A DNA stretch of 64,000 nt from an uncultured Alphaproteobacteria bacterium (GCA_902597015.1 CACJWQ010000001.1:68520-132519), one strand, 5' to 3'; counted from the stretch's first letter, positions 47,031 to 56,209 are shown. Numbers and translations: made by a program. The notes: generated by a model from the letters alone, not told the origin.

Positions 47031-47630
47031 TTAGCTTAATTGAAGTCTTAATTTTTTAGCTTTATTTAAAATAGCGTTTTCAATTTTGATATTATTTTCG
47101 TCATCAATATCTTTGTTTACCCAGATTTGATTTTTAAATTCTTGGCAAAATGAAGTCACTTTCAAATTTTCAGTTTTTAGACTTTTACCAGTTATAAAAA
47201 TATTGAGCTTACATCTCTCGTTTTCATTATTTACAGTAGAGTACCAATCAGTAATGATAGTTCCTCCTATTGGGTCTGTAGAACTCAACGGCATAAAATC
47301 TATTGTTTCTAAAGCTCCTCTCCACAAAAAAACATTTACTGACATATTGTTATTAATCGAACTAGAAGAATTATCTTCACCTTTATTTAAAATACCACCA
47401 AAAGATAAACCACCCTTACCAAACAAACCACCACCACTTTGCAGTCTTGTTTCTGCATCTTTCATTGCCAGATCTGGATCTATTGCAGAATTAAATTTAG
47501 TTCCTGATCTATCCAGGATAGCTTGCCTTGTTTGAGCTTTTGACCATAATTCTTCCATCTCCTCTTCACTTTTATTGGTATTACAGGAGATTAGAAAAAA
47601 AACACTTAGAAGAAGTATTAATCTCAACAT
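47031..47630 (-). CDS. DUF3576 lipoprotein
   Basis: A 199-residue lipoprotein with signal segment [16 protein letters not shown] (lipobox LISC). The mature part contains [35 protein letters not shown], the signature of DUF3576, which is found almost only in alphaproteobacteria directly upstream of leuS. Function is unknown; location suggests a link to outer-membrane biogenesis with LptE. The ATG at 47630 was preferred over 47636, which adds two residues. Confidence 0.88.
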   Translation of the reverse strand: MLRLILLLSVFFLISCNTNKSEEEMEELWSKAQTRQAILDRSGTKFNSAIDPDLAMKDAETRLQSGGGLFGKGGLSFGGILNKGEDNSSSSINNNMSVNVFLWRGALETIDFMPLSSTDPIGGTIITDWYSTVNNENERCKLNIFITGKSLKTENLKVTSFCQEFKNQIWVNKDIDDENNIKIENAILNKAKKLRLQLS

Positions 47631-47676
47631 AAACATTAGAAGCTAAATATTGTATTGAGCATTAAATGTAAAACAT

Positions 47677-47708
47677 AAAAAAAACGGCACTCGTTAAAGT
47701 GCCGTTTT
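47677..47708 (-). terminator. Rho-independent terminator of the porin gene
   Basis: An 11-bp perfect stem (AAAACGGCACT / AGTGCCGTTTT, 47681-47691 and 47698-47708) with a 6-base loop lies 21 bp after the porin stop on the minus strand, followed there by a run of T. It would isolate the highly expressed porin mRNA from the DUF3576-leuS operon. Confidence 0.9.
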
Positions 47709-47728
47709 CAAAGATATAAAATCTTTAA

Positions 47729-48775
47729 TTAGAATGACATATTAGCACCAATGTACCATGCAGATCCGTCATTAGTTGACACACCTTCGTCACTTGCTTC
47801 TGTAGAAGTATAACCAAGAATTGCAGTTACACCTGAAGCAACAGCGTATGATACACTTGCTGAAGTAGTATCTAGTGAGTCAGAAGCTCCACCGCTGTTA
47901 CCAGCAGTATTATCAGTTGATTCACCAGCAGAGTAACCAACATTAAATGTTAGATCACCTGTTACGTACTTAACACCAACTTTTGTAACTTCACCAGAAT
48001 ATTGCAATGCTGAAGCACGGCCTTCACCAGCGTTGTCACCATCAGCAAATCCTGCAGCAACAGTTAAGTCACCAGTTACAGCACTAATACCAACGTGGAA
48101 CCCACCGTCATCATTAGCAACAGCAGTACCAGAAGTTGAACCGTCAGATTGTGAAATACCACCACCTAGTGTTAACGCAGTATCACCAAGATCAGTTACA
48201 TAAGTTGCACCAATCGCTACGTGACTGTCTGTTCTGTAAGTGTCACCTGAAAGTGCATCTGCACCATTATCAGTTGAAGCAGAGAAAGACATTGATAGAC
48301 CGTCTGCAAAGAAATCAGCTGCAGTATGATACTCAAGACCATATACAGTTGAAGAAGCAGCAAAATCTAATCCATTCTGAGCCATGTTAGTAGATGTAGT
48401 AGCTACACCCTCATCACCAGCTGATCCTGGAATAGATACAGCGTGTGAACCAGATGCGTTACCAGCATTTAATAGATCAAGTTTTGATCCATCAGTAAAC
48501 GCTAAAGTAAATCCAGCGTCACCATCTACTTTTGAAGTTTCATCCATAACTTTAAAGCTTGATGAAATAGTCATACCACCATCAGTAGTTTCAGATAATG
48601 AAACAGTAAAGTTGTTATCATTAATCTGAGCATTAGTATCTGTTCCACCATTTGGTGAATCAAATTCCATACCAGTAGAGTGGTTACCACTCATTGTAGC
48701 TGTTACAGCTTCAGCAACTGAAGCAGCACCAAGCGTTGAAACAAGAGCAGTTCCCATTAATAGTTCTTTTTTCAT
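47729..48775 (-). CDS. Outer-membrane porin (alphaproteobacterial Porin_4-like)
   Basis: A 348-residue outer-membrane protein. Signal peptide MKKELLMGTALVSTLGAASVAEA|V, then repeated short beta-strand segments rich in Gly, Ser, Thr, Asp and Ala (for example TYRTDSHVAIGATYVTDLG, VTGDLTVAAGFADGDN) and a C-terminal strand ending WYIGANMSF with terminal Phe, the outer-membrane insertion signal. This fits a 16-stranded diffusion porin of the Rhodobacter type. Codon use is less AT-extreme than neighbours, as expected for an abundant protein. Good ribosome-binding site (AAAAGGAG), own terminator, and palindromes upstream indicate an independently regulated gene. Confidence 0.9.
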   Translation of the reverse strand: MKKELLMGTALVSTLGAASVAEAVTATMSGNHSTGMEFDSPNGGTDTNAQINDNNFTVSLSETTDGGMTISSSFKVMDETSKVDGDAGFTLAFTDGSKLDLLNAGNASGSHAVSIPGSAGDEGVATTSTNMAQNGLDFAASSTVYGLEYHTAADFFADGLSMSFSASTDNGADALSGDTYRTDSHVAIGATYVTDLGDTALTLGGGISQSDGSTSGTAVANDDGGFHVGISAVTGDLTVAAGFADGDNAGEGRASALQYSGEVTKVGVKYVTGDLTFNVGYSAGESTDNTAGNSGGASDSLDTTSASVSYAVASGVTAILGYTSTEASDEGVSTNDGSAWYIGANMSF

Positions 48776-48791
48776 AATTACTCCTTTTGAG

Positions 48792-48830
48792 TTAATGAAT
48801 ATTCATTAAATACAAGAAACAAACTTGTAT
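48792..48830. promoter_or_regulatory. Two inverted repeats in the porin upstream region
   Basis: An 18-bp perfect palindrome TTAATGAATATTCATTAA (48792-48809) is followed immediately by ATACAAG-N7-CTTGTAT (48810-48830, sharing no bases with the first). Both lie 17-55 bp upstream of the porin ATG. They could be operators for a dimeric regulator, or stem structures in the 5' leader that stabilise the mRNA. Confidence 0.5.
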
Positions 48831-48927
48831 TAATAAGGGTATTATTTAAAAATTGAATAAATTTCAAAAAAAGCTTAATAATTTATTATATTTTTTTACA
48901 CCGTGTTGTTTTTTTACAACAATTATT

Positions 48928-49563
48928 ATGTTTAATTTTAATAAATATAGAGAAATCAAAGGTTTTTTAAAAAAAACTAATAAAACTAGCGAAATTGTAG
49001 CAATATCAAAGAATCACCCTCTAAAAAGTGTTTTAGAAGCCGTAAATCACGGAGTAAAAATATTTGGAGAAAATAGGGTACAAGAAGCAAAAGATAAATT
49101 CCTACAATTGAAACAAAATAATCCAAAGATTGAACTTCACTTAACTGGCCCCTTACAGTCTAATAAAGTCAGAGCTGCCATAGATTTGTTTGATGTGTTT
49201 CACACTTTAGATAGAGAAAAAATCGCCAAAGAATTTTCCAAGCACCGAGACTTGCTTGGAAATAAAAAAATTTTTCTTCAAGTTAATACTGGAAAAGAAA
49301 AATCAAAGAGTGGTATTTTTCCTGAAGACACTAAAGATTTTTTAATTTTTTTAAAAAATGAAATGAAACTATCAATTTGTGGTTTAATGTGTATTCCGCC
49401 AATTGACGATGATCCTGTTTATCATTTCACTAAACTTAATTTTTTAGCGAATGAAAACAAAATTAAAGAATTAAGTATTGGAATGAGTGGTGATTATGAA
49501 AAAGCATTACAATTTAATCCAACATATATAAGGCTTGGGACAATTTTATTTGGAAAGAGATAA
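48928..49563 (+). CDS. YggS-family PLP homeostasis protein
   Basis: A 211-residue single-domain PLP-binding TIM barrel. The PLP lysine lies in VAISKNHPLKSVLEAV near residue 25, and HGVKIFGENRVQEAKDKF, HLTGPLQSNKVRAAI, LSIGMSGDYEKALQF and YIRLGTILFGKR are family motifs. Members control the pool of pyridoxal phosphate and amino acid balance rather than catalyse a known reaction. The ATG at 48928 was chosen because an upstream extension to 48853 is an unconserved hydrophobic run. Divergent from the porin gene; followed by the winged-helix gene with a 1-bp overlap. Confidence 0.93.
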   Translation: MFNFNKYREIKGFLKKTNKTSEIVAISKNHPLKSVLEAVNHGVKIFGENRVQEAKDKFLQLKQNNPKIELHLTGPLQSNKVRAAIDLFDVFHTLDREKIAKEFSKHRDLLGNKKIFLQVNTGKEKSKSGIFPEDTKDFLIFLKNEMKLSICGLMCIPPIDDDPVYHFTKLNFLANENKIKELSIGMSGDYEKALQFNPTYIRLGTILFGKR

Positions 49564-50165
49564 TGAAAAATAAAATAAATATATTTTCAAGCAATAGAAT
49601 TAAAAAATTTTTAGAAGAAACTCTCTTTCAGTATGAAATTAATTATAAGAAAATTGAAGACATTAATTATAATAATCAAAATTCAAAATTAAATATTATT
49701 ATTTTAAACAACGACAAAGATATGGGTTCAATTAATCTTAAAAATTTACATTATAATTGCTTAATAATATCAAACACAAAAATTAATAAATCAGATGTAA
49801 ATAAAAACACAAAAATTTTAAAGTGTCCAACATCAATTGATCACATTAAAAATACGATTGAAAACTTTATTAATAATTTAAAAGTTAGTTTTCATGATAT
49901 ATCAATTGACAATGAGAAGTTGACAAACTTAAATAATAATTCTTTTTGTTACTTAACTAAAGTTGAGTTTGAAATTTTATGTTTTTTGATAAGTGAAAAA
50001 GAAACAACTAAGAGTATTATAAAGAAGAATATTCTAAACATTAAATCAAATGTTGAAACAAATTCACTTGAAAGTCACCTGACCAGAATTCGTAAAAAAA
50101 TGAACAAAGTAAAAACTGACGTACAAATTCGATCTAAAAATGAAAGGCTGTTAATTACCGTTTAG
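49563..50165 (+). CDS. Winged-helix (OmpR/PhoB-like) regulator with degenerate receiver-like half
   Basis: A 200-residue protein. The C-terminal half (about 120-200) reads as a Trans_reg_C winged helix: LTKVEFEILCFLISEKETTKSIIKKNIL, then SLESHLTRIRKKMNKVKTDVQIRSKNERLLITV, the usual recognition helix and wing. The N-terminal half has receiver-like strand/helix alternation (LNIIILNNDKDMGSINLKNL; LIISNTKIN) but lacks clear phosphoacceptor Asp/Lys residues. It probably regulates transcription without classical phosphorelay. It overlaps yggS by one base and lolA tail-to-tail by 4 bp. Targets unknown; the neighbouring porin is one candidate. Confidence 0.65.
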   Translation: MKNKINIFSSNRIKKFLEETLFQYEINYKKIEDINYNNQNSKLNIIILNNDKDMGSINLKNLHYNCLIISNTKINKSDVNKNTKILKCPTSIDHIKNTIENFINNLKVSFHDISIDNEKLTNLNNNSFCYLTKVEFEILCFLISEKETTKSIIKKNILNIKSNVETNSLESHLTRIRKKMNKVKTDVQIRSKNERLLITV

Positions 50166-50758
50166 TTTAAAAATTTAGGGTTTATAAGTTTAAAAAAATC
50201 TTTATCAAATTGCTCATTATAACTATGATTGAATATTGATAATTTAAGAAAATTTTCGTCAATATGAACTTCCACCGCTCTTAATACCAGCGGGTTTTCT
50301 TCAAAATATACCTTAATAAGAAAGCTTCTTTCATCATTGTCAAACCCAGTTTTTTCGAGAATTAATTCATTATTTTTTATTTCCATTGAACCATCGTTAA
50401 AAAAATCTGGATTTCTAAAAATATCATAAAAAAACCAAGCATTTGTGTTTTTTGGATTAAAAAACTCATCCTCATCAAGCTCATAATTATAATACATAGC
50501 TTTATCTTCATCTAAAATTATTACAATTTTTGTTGGAGAAAAATATTCTGCTCTAACTCTTTTTTCTCCTATATATACTTTGCCCTCACTTAAATTACTC
50601 CCATCATTTTGTAAAAATGAAGCAGAAAAATATTTTAGTGAACTTAAATGATTTAATACCCTTTTTTTACTCTCTAATGTTGAATAAGCCTTTTCAGGAA
50701 ATAAAAAAAAAATAGTTATAAAAAAAATTACTAAATTAACTTCATTTTTTAAGAACAT
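50162..50758 (-). CDS. lolA: LolA-like outer-membrane lipoprotein carrier
   Basis: A 198-residue periplasmic protein with a signal peptide (VNLVIFFITIFFLFPEKAYS) and a LolA-type half-barrel (LKYFSASFLQNDGSNLSEGKVYIGEKRVRAEYFSP; KIVIILDEDKAMYYNYELDE). It should ferry lipoproteins from LolCDE to the outer membrane. The ATG at 50758 was chosen, giving a 17-bp overlap with ftsK; a longer start at 50785 is possible. The ftsK-lolA order is typical of alphaproteobacteria, supporting the call. Confidence 0.85.
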   Translation of the reverse strand: MFLKNEVNLVIFFITIFFLFPEKAYSTLESKKRVLNHLSSLKYFSASFLQNDGSNLSEGKVYIGEKRVRAEYFSPTKIVIILDEDKAMYYNYELDEDEFFNPKNTNAWFFYDIFRNPDFFNDGSMEIKNNELILEKTGFDNDERSFLIKVYFEENPLVLRAVEVHIDENFLKLSIFNHSYNEQFDKDFFKLINPKFLN

Positions 50759-52976
50759 GTCTTTTACCCGCATTATTTGCTTCACTTATAATACCATCCT
50801 CTTCCATTTTTTCGACAATTCTTGCAGCTCTATTATAACCAATTTGAAGGTATCTTTGTATGTAACTGGTTGAGACCTTTTGTTGTTTAATAACTATATC
50901 AACAGCCTTATTATAGAAATCATCATTATTAGTTGATAGTAAATCTTCCTTAAGTGAAGAACTCAAATCTTCTTCAGATAAAGAAATTTCTTTTTTATAA
51001 TCAAATGTAGCTTGTTTTTTTATGTGAGTAACAACTTTATCAACCTCACTTTCTGAAACAAAACCACCGTGAAGTCTTTTTATTATTCCACCATTTTCTA
51101 AAAATAACATATCCCCACTTCCCAGTAATTGTTCAGCCCCCATTTCGTTTAGAATTGTCCTGCTATCAAATTTACTAGATACTTTGTAACTAATCCGACT
51201 TGGGAAATTTGCTTTTATTGTTCCAGTAATTACATCAACACTAGGCCTTTGAGTCGCTGTAATTAAATGAATTCCAGAAGCTCTAGCCATTTGTGCCAAT
51301 CTTTGCACTAATGACTCAACCTCCTTGCCAGCTACCATCATTAAATCCGCCATTTCATCTATAACAACAACAATAAAAGGCATTTTTTCAAGAACAATTT
51401 CTTGTTTTTCAATTATTGGCATTCTGGTATCATCATCTATGCCTGTTTGGACCTCTCTATATAATTTTCTTCCAGATGAAATAGTTCGTAAAACTTTATC
51501 ATTATAAGAATCTATATTTTTTACATTCAAAGAGCTCATTAATTTGTATCGATTTTCCATTTCTCTTACTACCCACTTTAGTGCAAATACTGCTTTTTTG
51601 GGATCTGTAACAACAGGGGTTAATAAATGAGGAATATCTTCATAAATACTCAATTCCAACATTTTAGGATCAATCAGAATTAATTTACACTCATTTGGTT
51701 TGAATTTATATAGAATGCTTAGTATCATTGTATTAATACCAACTGATTTTCCTGAGCCAGTTGTTCCTGCAATTAATAGATGAGGCATTCTCTCTAAATT
51801 TGCGAAAATGCTTTTTCCTGATATGTCTTTACCAAGAGCTAGTGTAAGAGAGTCGTTGTTTATTTCAAATTCTTCTTTTTCAACAAGATCACCAAAAAAA
51901 ACATCATCCCTTTTTGTGTTTGGAATTTCAATGCCTAGGCTTGTTTTTCCAGGCTGTGTTGAGATTCTAGCTGAAATAGATGACATTGCTCTAGCTATAT
52001 CATCTGATAAACCTATTACTTTACTAGATTTTATACCTGCATTAGGAATAAACTCAAATAAAGTTACAATTGGTCCACTGCTAAAACCTACGATTTTTCC
52101 CTCAACACCATATTCAGAAAGTGTCTTTTCTAACTTTAAAGCAGCTTCAGTATTTATTTTATCCAGCTCTCTACTTTTATTGTGTTTTAAATTTGATTTT
52201 GAAAGAAGGTCTTTTGATGGAAGGGAAAAGCTAAAATTTTCAAACTCAAGTTGTTTTTTAGGCTTAGTTTTAATAATATTTTTATTACTTAAGTTTACAT
52301 AATTTCTTTTTTTAATAGTAGGTTCACTCTTAACGGTTTTTTTAGTAGTTCTTGTATTAAATCTTAAATATTTTAATAAACCGAATATAGATAATAAAAA
52401 TCTAAGATGTTTAACTATCTTTAAAAAAGAATAAACCTTATTTATCCAAGATATTTTTACATTAAAAGATAAAAGCAATAAATAAACACCAAATAAAAAA
52501 AGTAAAAGATTTATAATGAAATAGATAAAAATATTTTCTAAAAAATTTAAATCTATATTCGAAAATAAATCAATTATGAATTGTGATATTAAACCCTTTT
52601 CTAAATAAATTTCTTCAATTGTTCTTAAGGAAACATTGATAACAATTATTCCTAATAAATTTGATAGAAATTTTAAAATTACTAATCGATTTTCAATGCC
52701 TAAAAAAAGCTTTGAACCCTCTATAGTTAAAAAAATAGCGGATAAATAACTAAGTGTACCAATAAATATTAATGAATAACTAGATAAATACGCTCCAAAA
52801 AAACTCATATAATTTTTAATTTCAGGATCATTAATATTATAATTTAATTGACTAAAACCAGGATCACTTGGAGAGTATGAAAACAAACTAAGGAGATATA
52901 CTGAGCCAAATCCAAATAAAGCTATGCCTGCAAAAAATTTAAGAATAAAATTTCTAAAAGAACCATACTTGAACAT
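50742..52976 (-). CDS. ftsK: DNA translocase FtsK
   Basis: A 744-residue septal DNA pump. Four to five N-terminal membrane segments in the first 190 residues, a short linker, then the motor: FGDLVEKEEF and LALGKDISGK near 355-380, Walker A IAGTTGSGKSVGINTMI near 400, LILIDPKMLELSIYEDIPHLLTPVVTDP near 430, Walker B FIVVVIDEMADLMMV near 535, and the C-terminal DNA-orienting gamma winged helix (IQRYLQIGYNRAARIVEKMEEDGII). It clears and aligns chromosome termini during division. Confidence 0.97.
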   Translation of the reverse strand: MFKYGSFRNFILKFFAGIALFGFGSVYLLSLFSYSPSDPGFSQLNYNINDPEIKNYMSFFGAYLSSYSLIFIGTLSYLSAIFLTIEGSKLFLGIENRLVILKFLSNLLGIIVINVSLRTIEEIYLEKGLISQFIIDLFSNIDLNFLENIFIYFIINLLLFLFGVYLLLLSFNVKISWINKVYSFLKIVKHLRFLLSIFGLLKYLRFNTRTTKKTVKSEPTIKKRNYVNLSNKNIIKTKPKKQLEFENFSFSLPSKDLLSKSNLKHNKSRELDKINTEAALKLEKTLSEYGVEGKIVGFSSGPIVTLFEFIPNAGIKSSKVIGLSDDIARAMSSISARISTQPGKTSLGIEIPNTKRDDVFFGDLVEKEEFEINNDSLTLALGKDISGKSIFANLERMPHLLIAGTTGSGKSVGINTMILSILYKFKPNECKLILIDPKMLELSIYEDIPHLLTPVVTDPKKAVFALKWVVREMENRYKLMSSLNVKNIDSYNDKVLRTISSGRKLYREVQTGIDDDTRMPIIEKQEIVLEKMPFIVVVIDEMADLMMVAGKEVESLVQRLAQMARASGIHLITATQRPSVDVITGTIKANFPSRISYKVSSKFDSRTILNEMGAEQLLGSGDMLFLENGGIIKRLHGGFVSESEVDKVVTHIKKQATFDYKKEISLSEEDLSSSLKEDLLSTNNDDFYNKAVDIVIKQQKVSTSYIQRYLQIGYNRAARIVEKMEEDGIISEANNAGKRHVLKK

Positions 52977-53023
52977 ATAGTTAGATTGTAATACATTTAG
53001 ATTATGGTAATTCGAAGAAAATT

Positions 53024-54205
53024 ATGAAAGAAATTCAATCAAATATAAATATAATAGGAGGGGGATTAATAGGAGCTGTCACAGCCTACTCACTTTCTAA
53101 ACTTGGCAATAAAGTGGTGGTTTTAGAGCAAAATGCTAAATTTAATCATAAAAATATTTTAGATAAAAGGACAACAGCAATTTCAGAAGGTACGAAAAAA
53201 TTTCTTGAAGAAATAAATATTTGGAATGAAATTGGTAATTACGCAGAACCAATAAAGAATATCAAAATAATAGACAGAAATCAATCAAACAAAATTTATT
53301 TTGATAACCAAAGAAGAAAATCCAATCTTGGATATATAGTTAAAAACAAGTTCATTCTTGATTGCCTGTATAAAAAATTACATAAACAAAAAAATGTAGA
53401 AATTTTTAACAATGTTTCTGTTAAAGATATTTTTTATCAAAGTGATAGGATTATAACTAAGCAAAATAACCTCTATGTTAATTCAAATATTCTATTTGCA
53501 TGTGATGGGAAAAATAGCTCTATAAGAAAAATTTTTAAAACGCCAATTTATAGAAAGGATTATAAAAAAAAAGCAATTGTAATTAATTTTTATCACTCAA
53601 AGAATCACAATAACACTGCTTACGAGTTCTTCTTTAAAAATGGGCCTCTTGCAATCTTACCAATGCAAAAAAATAAAAATCAGTTTCAAAGCTCCATAGT
53701 TTGGACAAACACAAATAAATTTATAGAATCTTTACTTTCTTTAAATGATAATAAAATTATTTCTATTCTAAACGAAAATACAAATGGAAGTGTTGGTAAA
53801 ATAAAAAAAATAATCACCAAACAAACCTTTCCTTTAAAAGCCCACTTAAACTCTAAATTTTTTGAGAATAGAATTATTTATTTAGGTGATTCAGCCCACT
53901 CATTTCATCCAATTGCAGGACAAGGATGGAATCTAGGCATGCAAGATGTAGAAAGTGTATATAATCTTGTTAAAAAATATAACTCTCTAGGTTTGGAATT
54001 GGGAGATGAAATATTTTGTAAAGAATTTCAGAAAGATAATTTTTTCAAAGCTTATAGACTGTATCAAATCACTGATAAAGTTGATAGTGTCTTTAAATTA
54101 GATAATACAATTTTTAATCATGCAAGATTTTCAGCTATCAATTTAATAGAGAAAAGTAAAAAATTAAAAAATCAAATAAGTGATTTTGCTATGGGTGTTA
54201 ATTAA
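53024..54205 (+). CDS. UbiH/UbiF/UbiI-family FAD hydroxylase
   Basis: A 393-residue flavoprotein monooxygenase. FAD motif NIIGGGLIGAVTAYSLSKLGNKVVVLEQ at the N terminus, the ACDGKNSSIRKIF motif near 160, and IIYLGDSAHSFHPIAGQGWNLGMQDVESV near 285. Such enzymes hydroxylate the ubiquinone ring; which carbon (C5, C6 or C1 in older numbering) cannot be told by eye. It diverges from ftsK across 47 bp and overlaps the convergent Lon-N gene by 8 bp. Confidence 0.88.
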   Translation: MKEIQSNINIIGGGLIGAVTAYSLSKLGNKVVVLEQNAKFNHKNILDKRTTAISEGTKKFLEEINIWNEIGNYAEPIKNIKIIDRNQSNKIYFDNQRRKSNLGYIVKNKFILDCLYKKLHKQKNVEIFNNVSVKDIFYQSDRIITKQNNLYVNSNILFACDGKNSSIRKIFKTPIYRKDYKKKAIVINFYHSKNHNNTAYEFFFKNGPLAILPMQKNKNQFQSSIVWTNTNKFIESLLSLNDNKIISILNENTNGSVGKIKKIITKQTFPLKAHLNSKFFENRIIYLGDSAHSFHPIAGQGWNLGMQDVESVYNLVKKYNSLGLELGDEIFCKEFQKDNFFKAYRLYQITDKVDSVFKLDNTIFNHARFSAINLIEKSKKLKNQISDFAMGVN

Positions 54206-54791
54206 TAGTTTTACTATTATTATCTTCAGCTATCTCAAGCTCTAAAATTGAATGAAGTTTTTTATAAAAATCACTTAAACTTTTTGTTTCTAATAGAACT
54301 TGTTTTTCAATATCACTAAAAGGAGATATCATTGCTATAAACTTTATAATTTGATTAAAATCTATATTTTGAATTTCTTCTAAGTTTAAGTTTATTTTTT
54401 TAACTTTGATATATTGGCTATATTTATCTAAAAGATTATTTTTTTGTTTTTCATTTATAATTTTTTTATCTTCCTCAAAAACTAACATTTCAGCTTCAAC
54501 TAACCTAAACTTATATTTTTTTTCTAACTCTTTCTTAATTTTGAAACAATTAGTACCCTGTAGACTAATTAAATATCGTCCGTCTGTAGTTTCACTAAAA
54601 CTATGAATTTTCCCAATACAACCAATATTATAAAGTTTATTTTTTTTATCAGATTGTATCATGCCTATACATCTTTCTTTTGAGAGAGCGTAGTCAACCA
54701 TCTCAATATATCTTTTCTCAAATATATTCAGTGGCAAGCTTGTTCCTGGAAAAAGGACGGCACCGTTTAAGGGAAAAATAGGGATTTCCAT
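54198..54791 (-). CDS. Stand-alone LON N-terminal (substrate-binding) domain protein
   Basis: A 197-residue protein with the Lon N-terminal PUA-like fold: IPIFPLNGAVLFPGTSLPLNIFEKRYIEMVDYAL at the start and GCIGKIHSFSETTDGRYLISLQGTNCFKI near 55-85, then a helical segment. There is no ATPase or protease domain. Such proteins are common in alphaproteobacteria next to a thioredoxin gene; function is not established. One base separates it from the thioredoxin gene. Confidence 0.88.
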   Translation of the reverse strand: MEIPIFPLNGAVLFPGTSLPLNIFEKRYIEMVDYALSKERCIGMIQSDKKNKLYNIGCIGKIHSFSETTDGRYLISLQGTNCFKIKKELEKKYKFRLVEAEMLVFEEDKKIINEKQKNNLLDKYSQYIKVKKINLNLEEIQNIDFNQIIKFIAMISPFSDIEKQVLLETKSLSDFYKKLHSILELEIAEDNNSKTIN

Positions 54792-54792
54792 G

Positions 54793-55659
54793 TTATGAAA
54801 ACATTAATTGAGATAGTTTTTTCCTATACTGAATAGTAATTTGATCAGTATTTCCAAGTACACCAAAAAATTCTACCATTTTATTTTTTATACTATCCTT
54901 ATTTTTTGGATAATTTTTTAGAAGCAAATCCATTCCATTTTCATATTCTTTCATTGAAAAATACTTATCTGATATTTCTAAAATTAAATCGATATTATCT
55001 GGTTCATTTTCAAGTTTACCAAGCAACTCATTAATATTTGGTCCAGATGAATTATTTTTCACAATTTCCATTTTTTTTAAAACCTGTTTAACCTCATCCT
55101 TTTCTTGCACACTCTTGTCTAGTGAACTAATGAACATTTCAACCTCTTCAAATTGTTTAAGCTCGATCAAACACTCTAAATAAAAACAAATACCTTTAAT
55201 TTCGTCTGAGTTTTTTGAAATGAATTCTAGAAGAGTGTCTTTAGTTTCTTCAAATTTATTTTCAGCCATGGCACTTTCTATTTCATTATAAAATTCAGTA
55301 AAATCTTCATTTAATTTTGACCCTAAACATTTTTCAATAAATTCAACAATCTGACCTTCAGGAATAACACCCTGAAACGCATTCACAATTTGTTTATTTT
55401 TAAATGCATATACAGTAGGTATTGATTGAATTCTTAATTGAGCAGCAATTTGTTGATTTTCATCAATATTAATTTTTACTAAAGTGATTTTATCCTCTGA
55501 TTTTGATACTATTTTTTCTAAAATTGGTGTTAATTGTTTACAGGGACCACACCAAGGAGCCCAAAAATCTACAACAATTAATTTATTCTCACTTGCTTCA
55601 ATAACCTGATCATTAAACTCTGTTTCAGTAACATCGATTATATTTGTATTTTCGCTCAT
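54793..55659 (-). CDS. Thioredoxin-TPR chaperedoxin (CnoX-like)
   Basis: A 288-residue cytoplasmic protein: an N-terminal thioredoxin domain with an intact active site VDFWAPWCGPCKQLTPILEKI (about residues 30-50) and conserved cis-Pro in IQSIPTVYAFKN, then a C-terminal helical TPR-like half (about 120-288). This is the CnoX/YbbN architecture, a holdase that passes clients to GroEL or DnaK and can reduce disulphides when it has CxxC. It overlaps proX by 4 bp. Confidence 0.92.
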   Translation of the reverse strand: MSENTNIIDVTETEFNDQVIEASENKLIVVDFWAPWCGPCKQLTPILEKIVSKSEDKITLVKINIDENQQIAAQLRIQSIPTVYAFKNKQIVNAFQGVIPEGQIVEFIEKCLGSKLNEDFTEFYNEIESAMAENKFEETKDTLLEFISKNSDEIKGICFYLECLIELKQFEEVEMFISSLDKSVQEKDEVKQVLKKMEIVKNNSSGPNINELLGKLENEPDNIDLILEISDKYFSMKEYENGMDLLLKNYPKNKDSIKNKMVEFFGVLGNTDQITIQYRKKLSQLMFS

Positions 55660-56168
55660 AAAGATTTGATTATACTATAACTATCCAGAGAAAAAATATG
55701 AATTTTTTTATTATTTTCAAGGAGGAAGTTAATAAACTCTGAAGTTTTAATACTTATGGTTGTAGTATTAATTAGGGGGTGGAAGTTAATTATTTCACTG
55801 TTAAAAAGTTTTTCATCTAAGTAAAATTTAACAACATTATCTTTGTCGTTAAGAAGAGCAAATGGTGAGACTGATCCAGGTTTTATACCCAAAAGTTGTT
55901 CTAAATATTCAGCATTTGCAAATGATAAATTCTTAGCATCGATAGATTTAGAAAATAGCTTTAAATCAACCTTTGCATTTTCATCACAACTAAAAAGAAA
56001 AAAATTATTTTTTTTATTTTTTAAAAATAAATTTTTTGTATGTGCACCTTTAATCTCACCTCTTAGATTTTCAGAATCTTCAACTGTAAATAAAGGATCA
56101 TGATCATGAATTTGAAAATCTTTATTATTTACACTAAGTAATTCAAATAAATCTGTCTTTGTAAGCAT
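55656..56168 (-). CDS. Prolyl-tRNA deacylase (ProX/YbaK-like)
   Basis: A 170-residue trans-editing enzyme of the YbaK/ProX fold. Conserved features: HDHDPLFTVEDSENLRGEIKGAHTKNLFLKNKK near 22-50 and LEQLLGIKPGSVSPFALLNDKDN near 90-110. It hydrolyses Ala-tRNA-Pro or related mischarged tRNAs in the cytoplasm. It heads the proX-trx-LonN unit and diverges from crtI across 57 bp. Confidence 0.92.
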   Translation of the reverse strand: MLTKTDLFELLSVNNKDFQIHDHDPLFTVEDSENLRGEIKGAHTKNLFLKNKKNNFFLFSCDENAKVDLKLFSKSIDAKNLSFANAEYLEQLLGIKPGSVSPFALLNDKDNVVKFYLDEKLFNSEIINFHPLINTTTISIKTSEFINFLLENNKKIHIFSLDSYSIIKSL

Positions 56169-56197
56169 AAATAATATTATATTTATTAAGAAATAAG

Positions 56198-56209
56198 GTA
56201 TTTAAATAC
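56198..56209. promoter_or_regulatory. 12-bp palindrome in the proX-crtI divergent gap
   Basis: GTATTTAAATAC is a perfect palindrome 17 bp before the crtI ATG in a 57-bp divergent spacer that must hold both promoters. It could be a regulator site, but AT-rich 12-mers arise easily by chance. Confidence 0.25.

Noticed and set aside
48136-48629. Rightward ORFs inside the porin gene
   Set aside because: Opposite-strand shadows of repetitive Gly/Ser/Thr/Asp codons; the porin has signal peptide, terminal Phe, ribosome-binding site and terminator.
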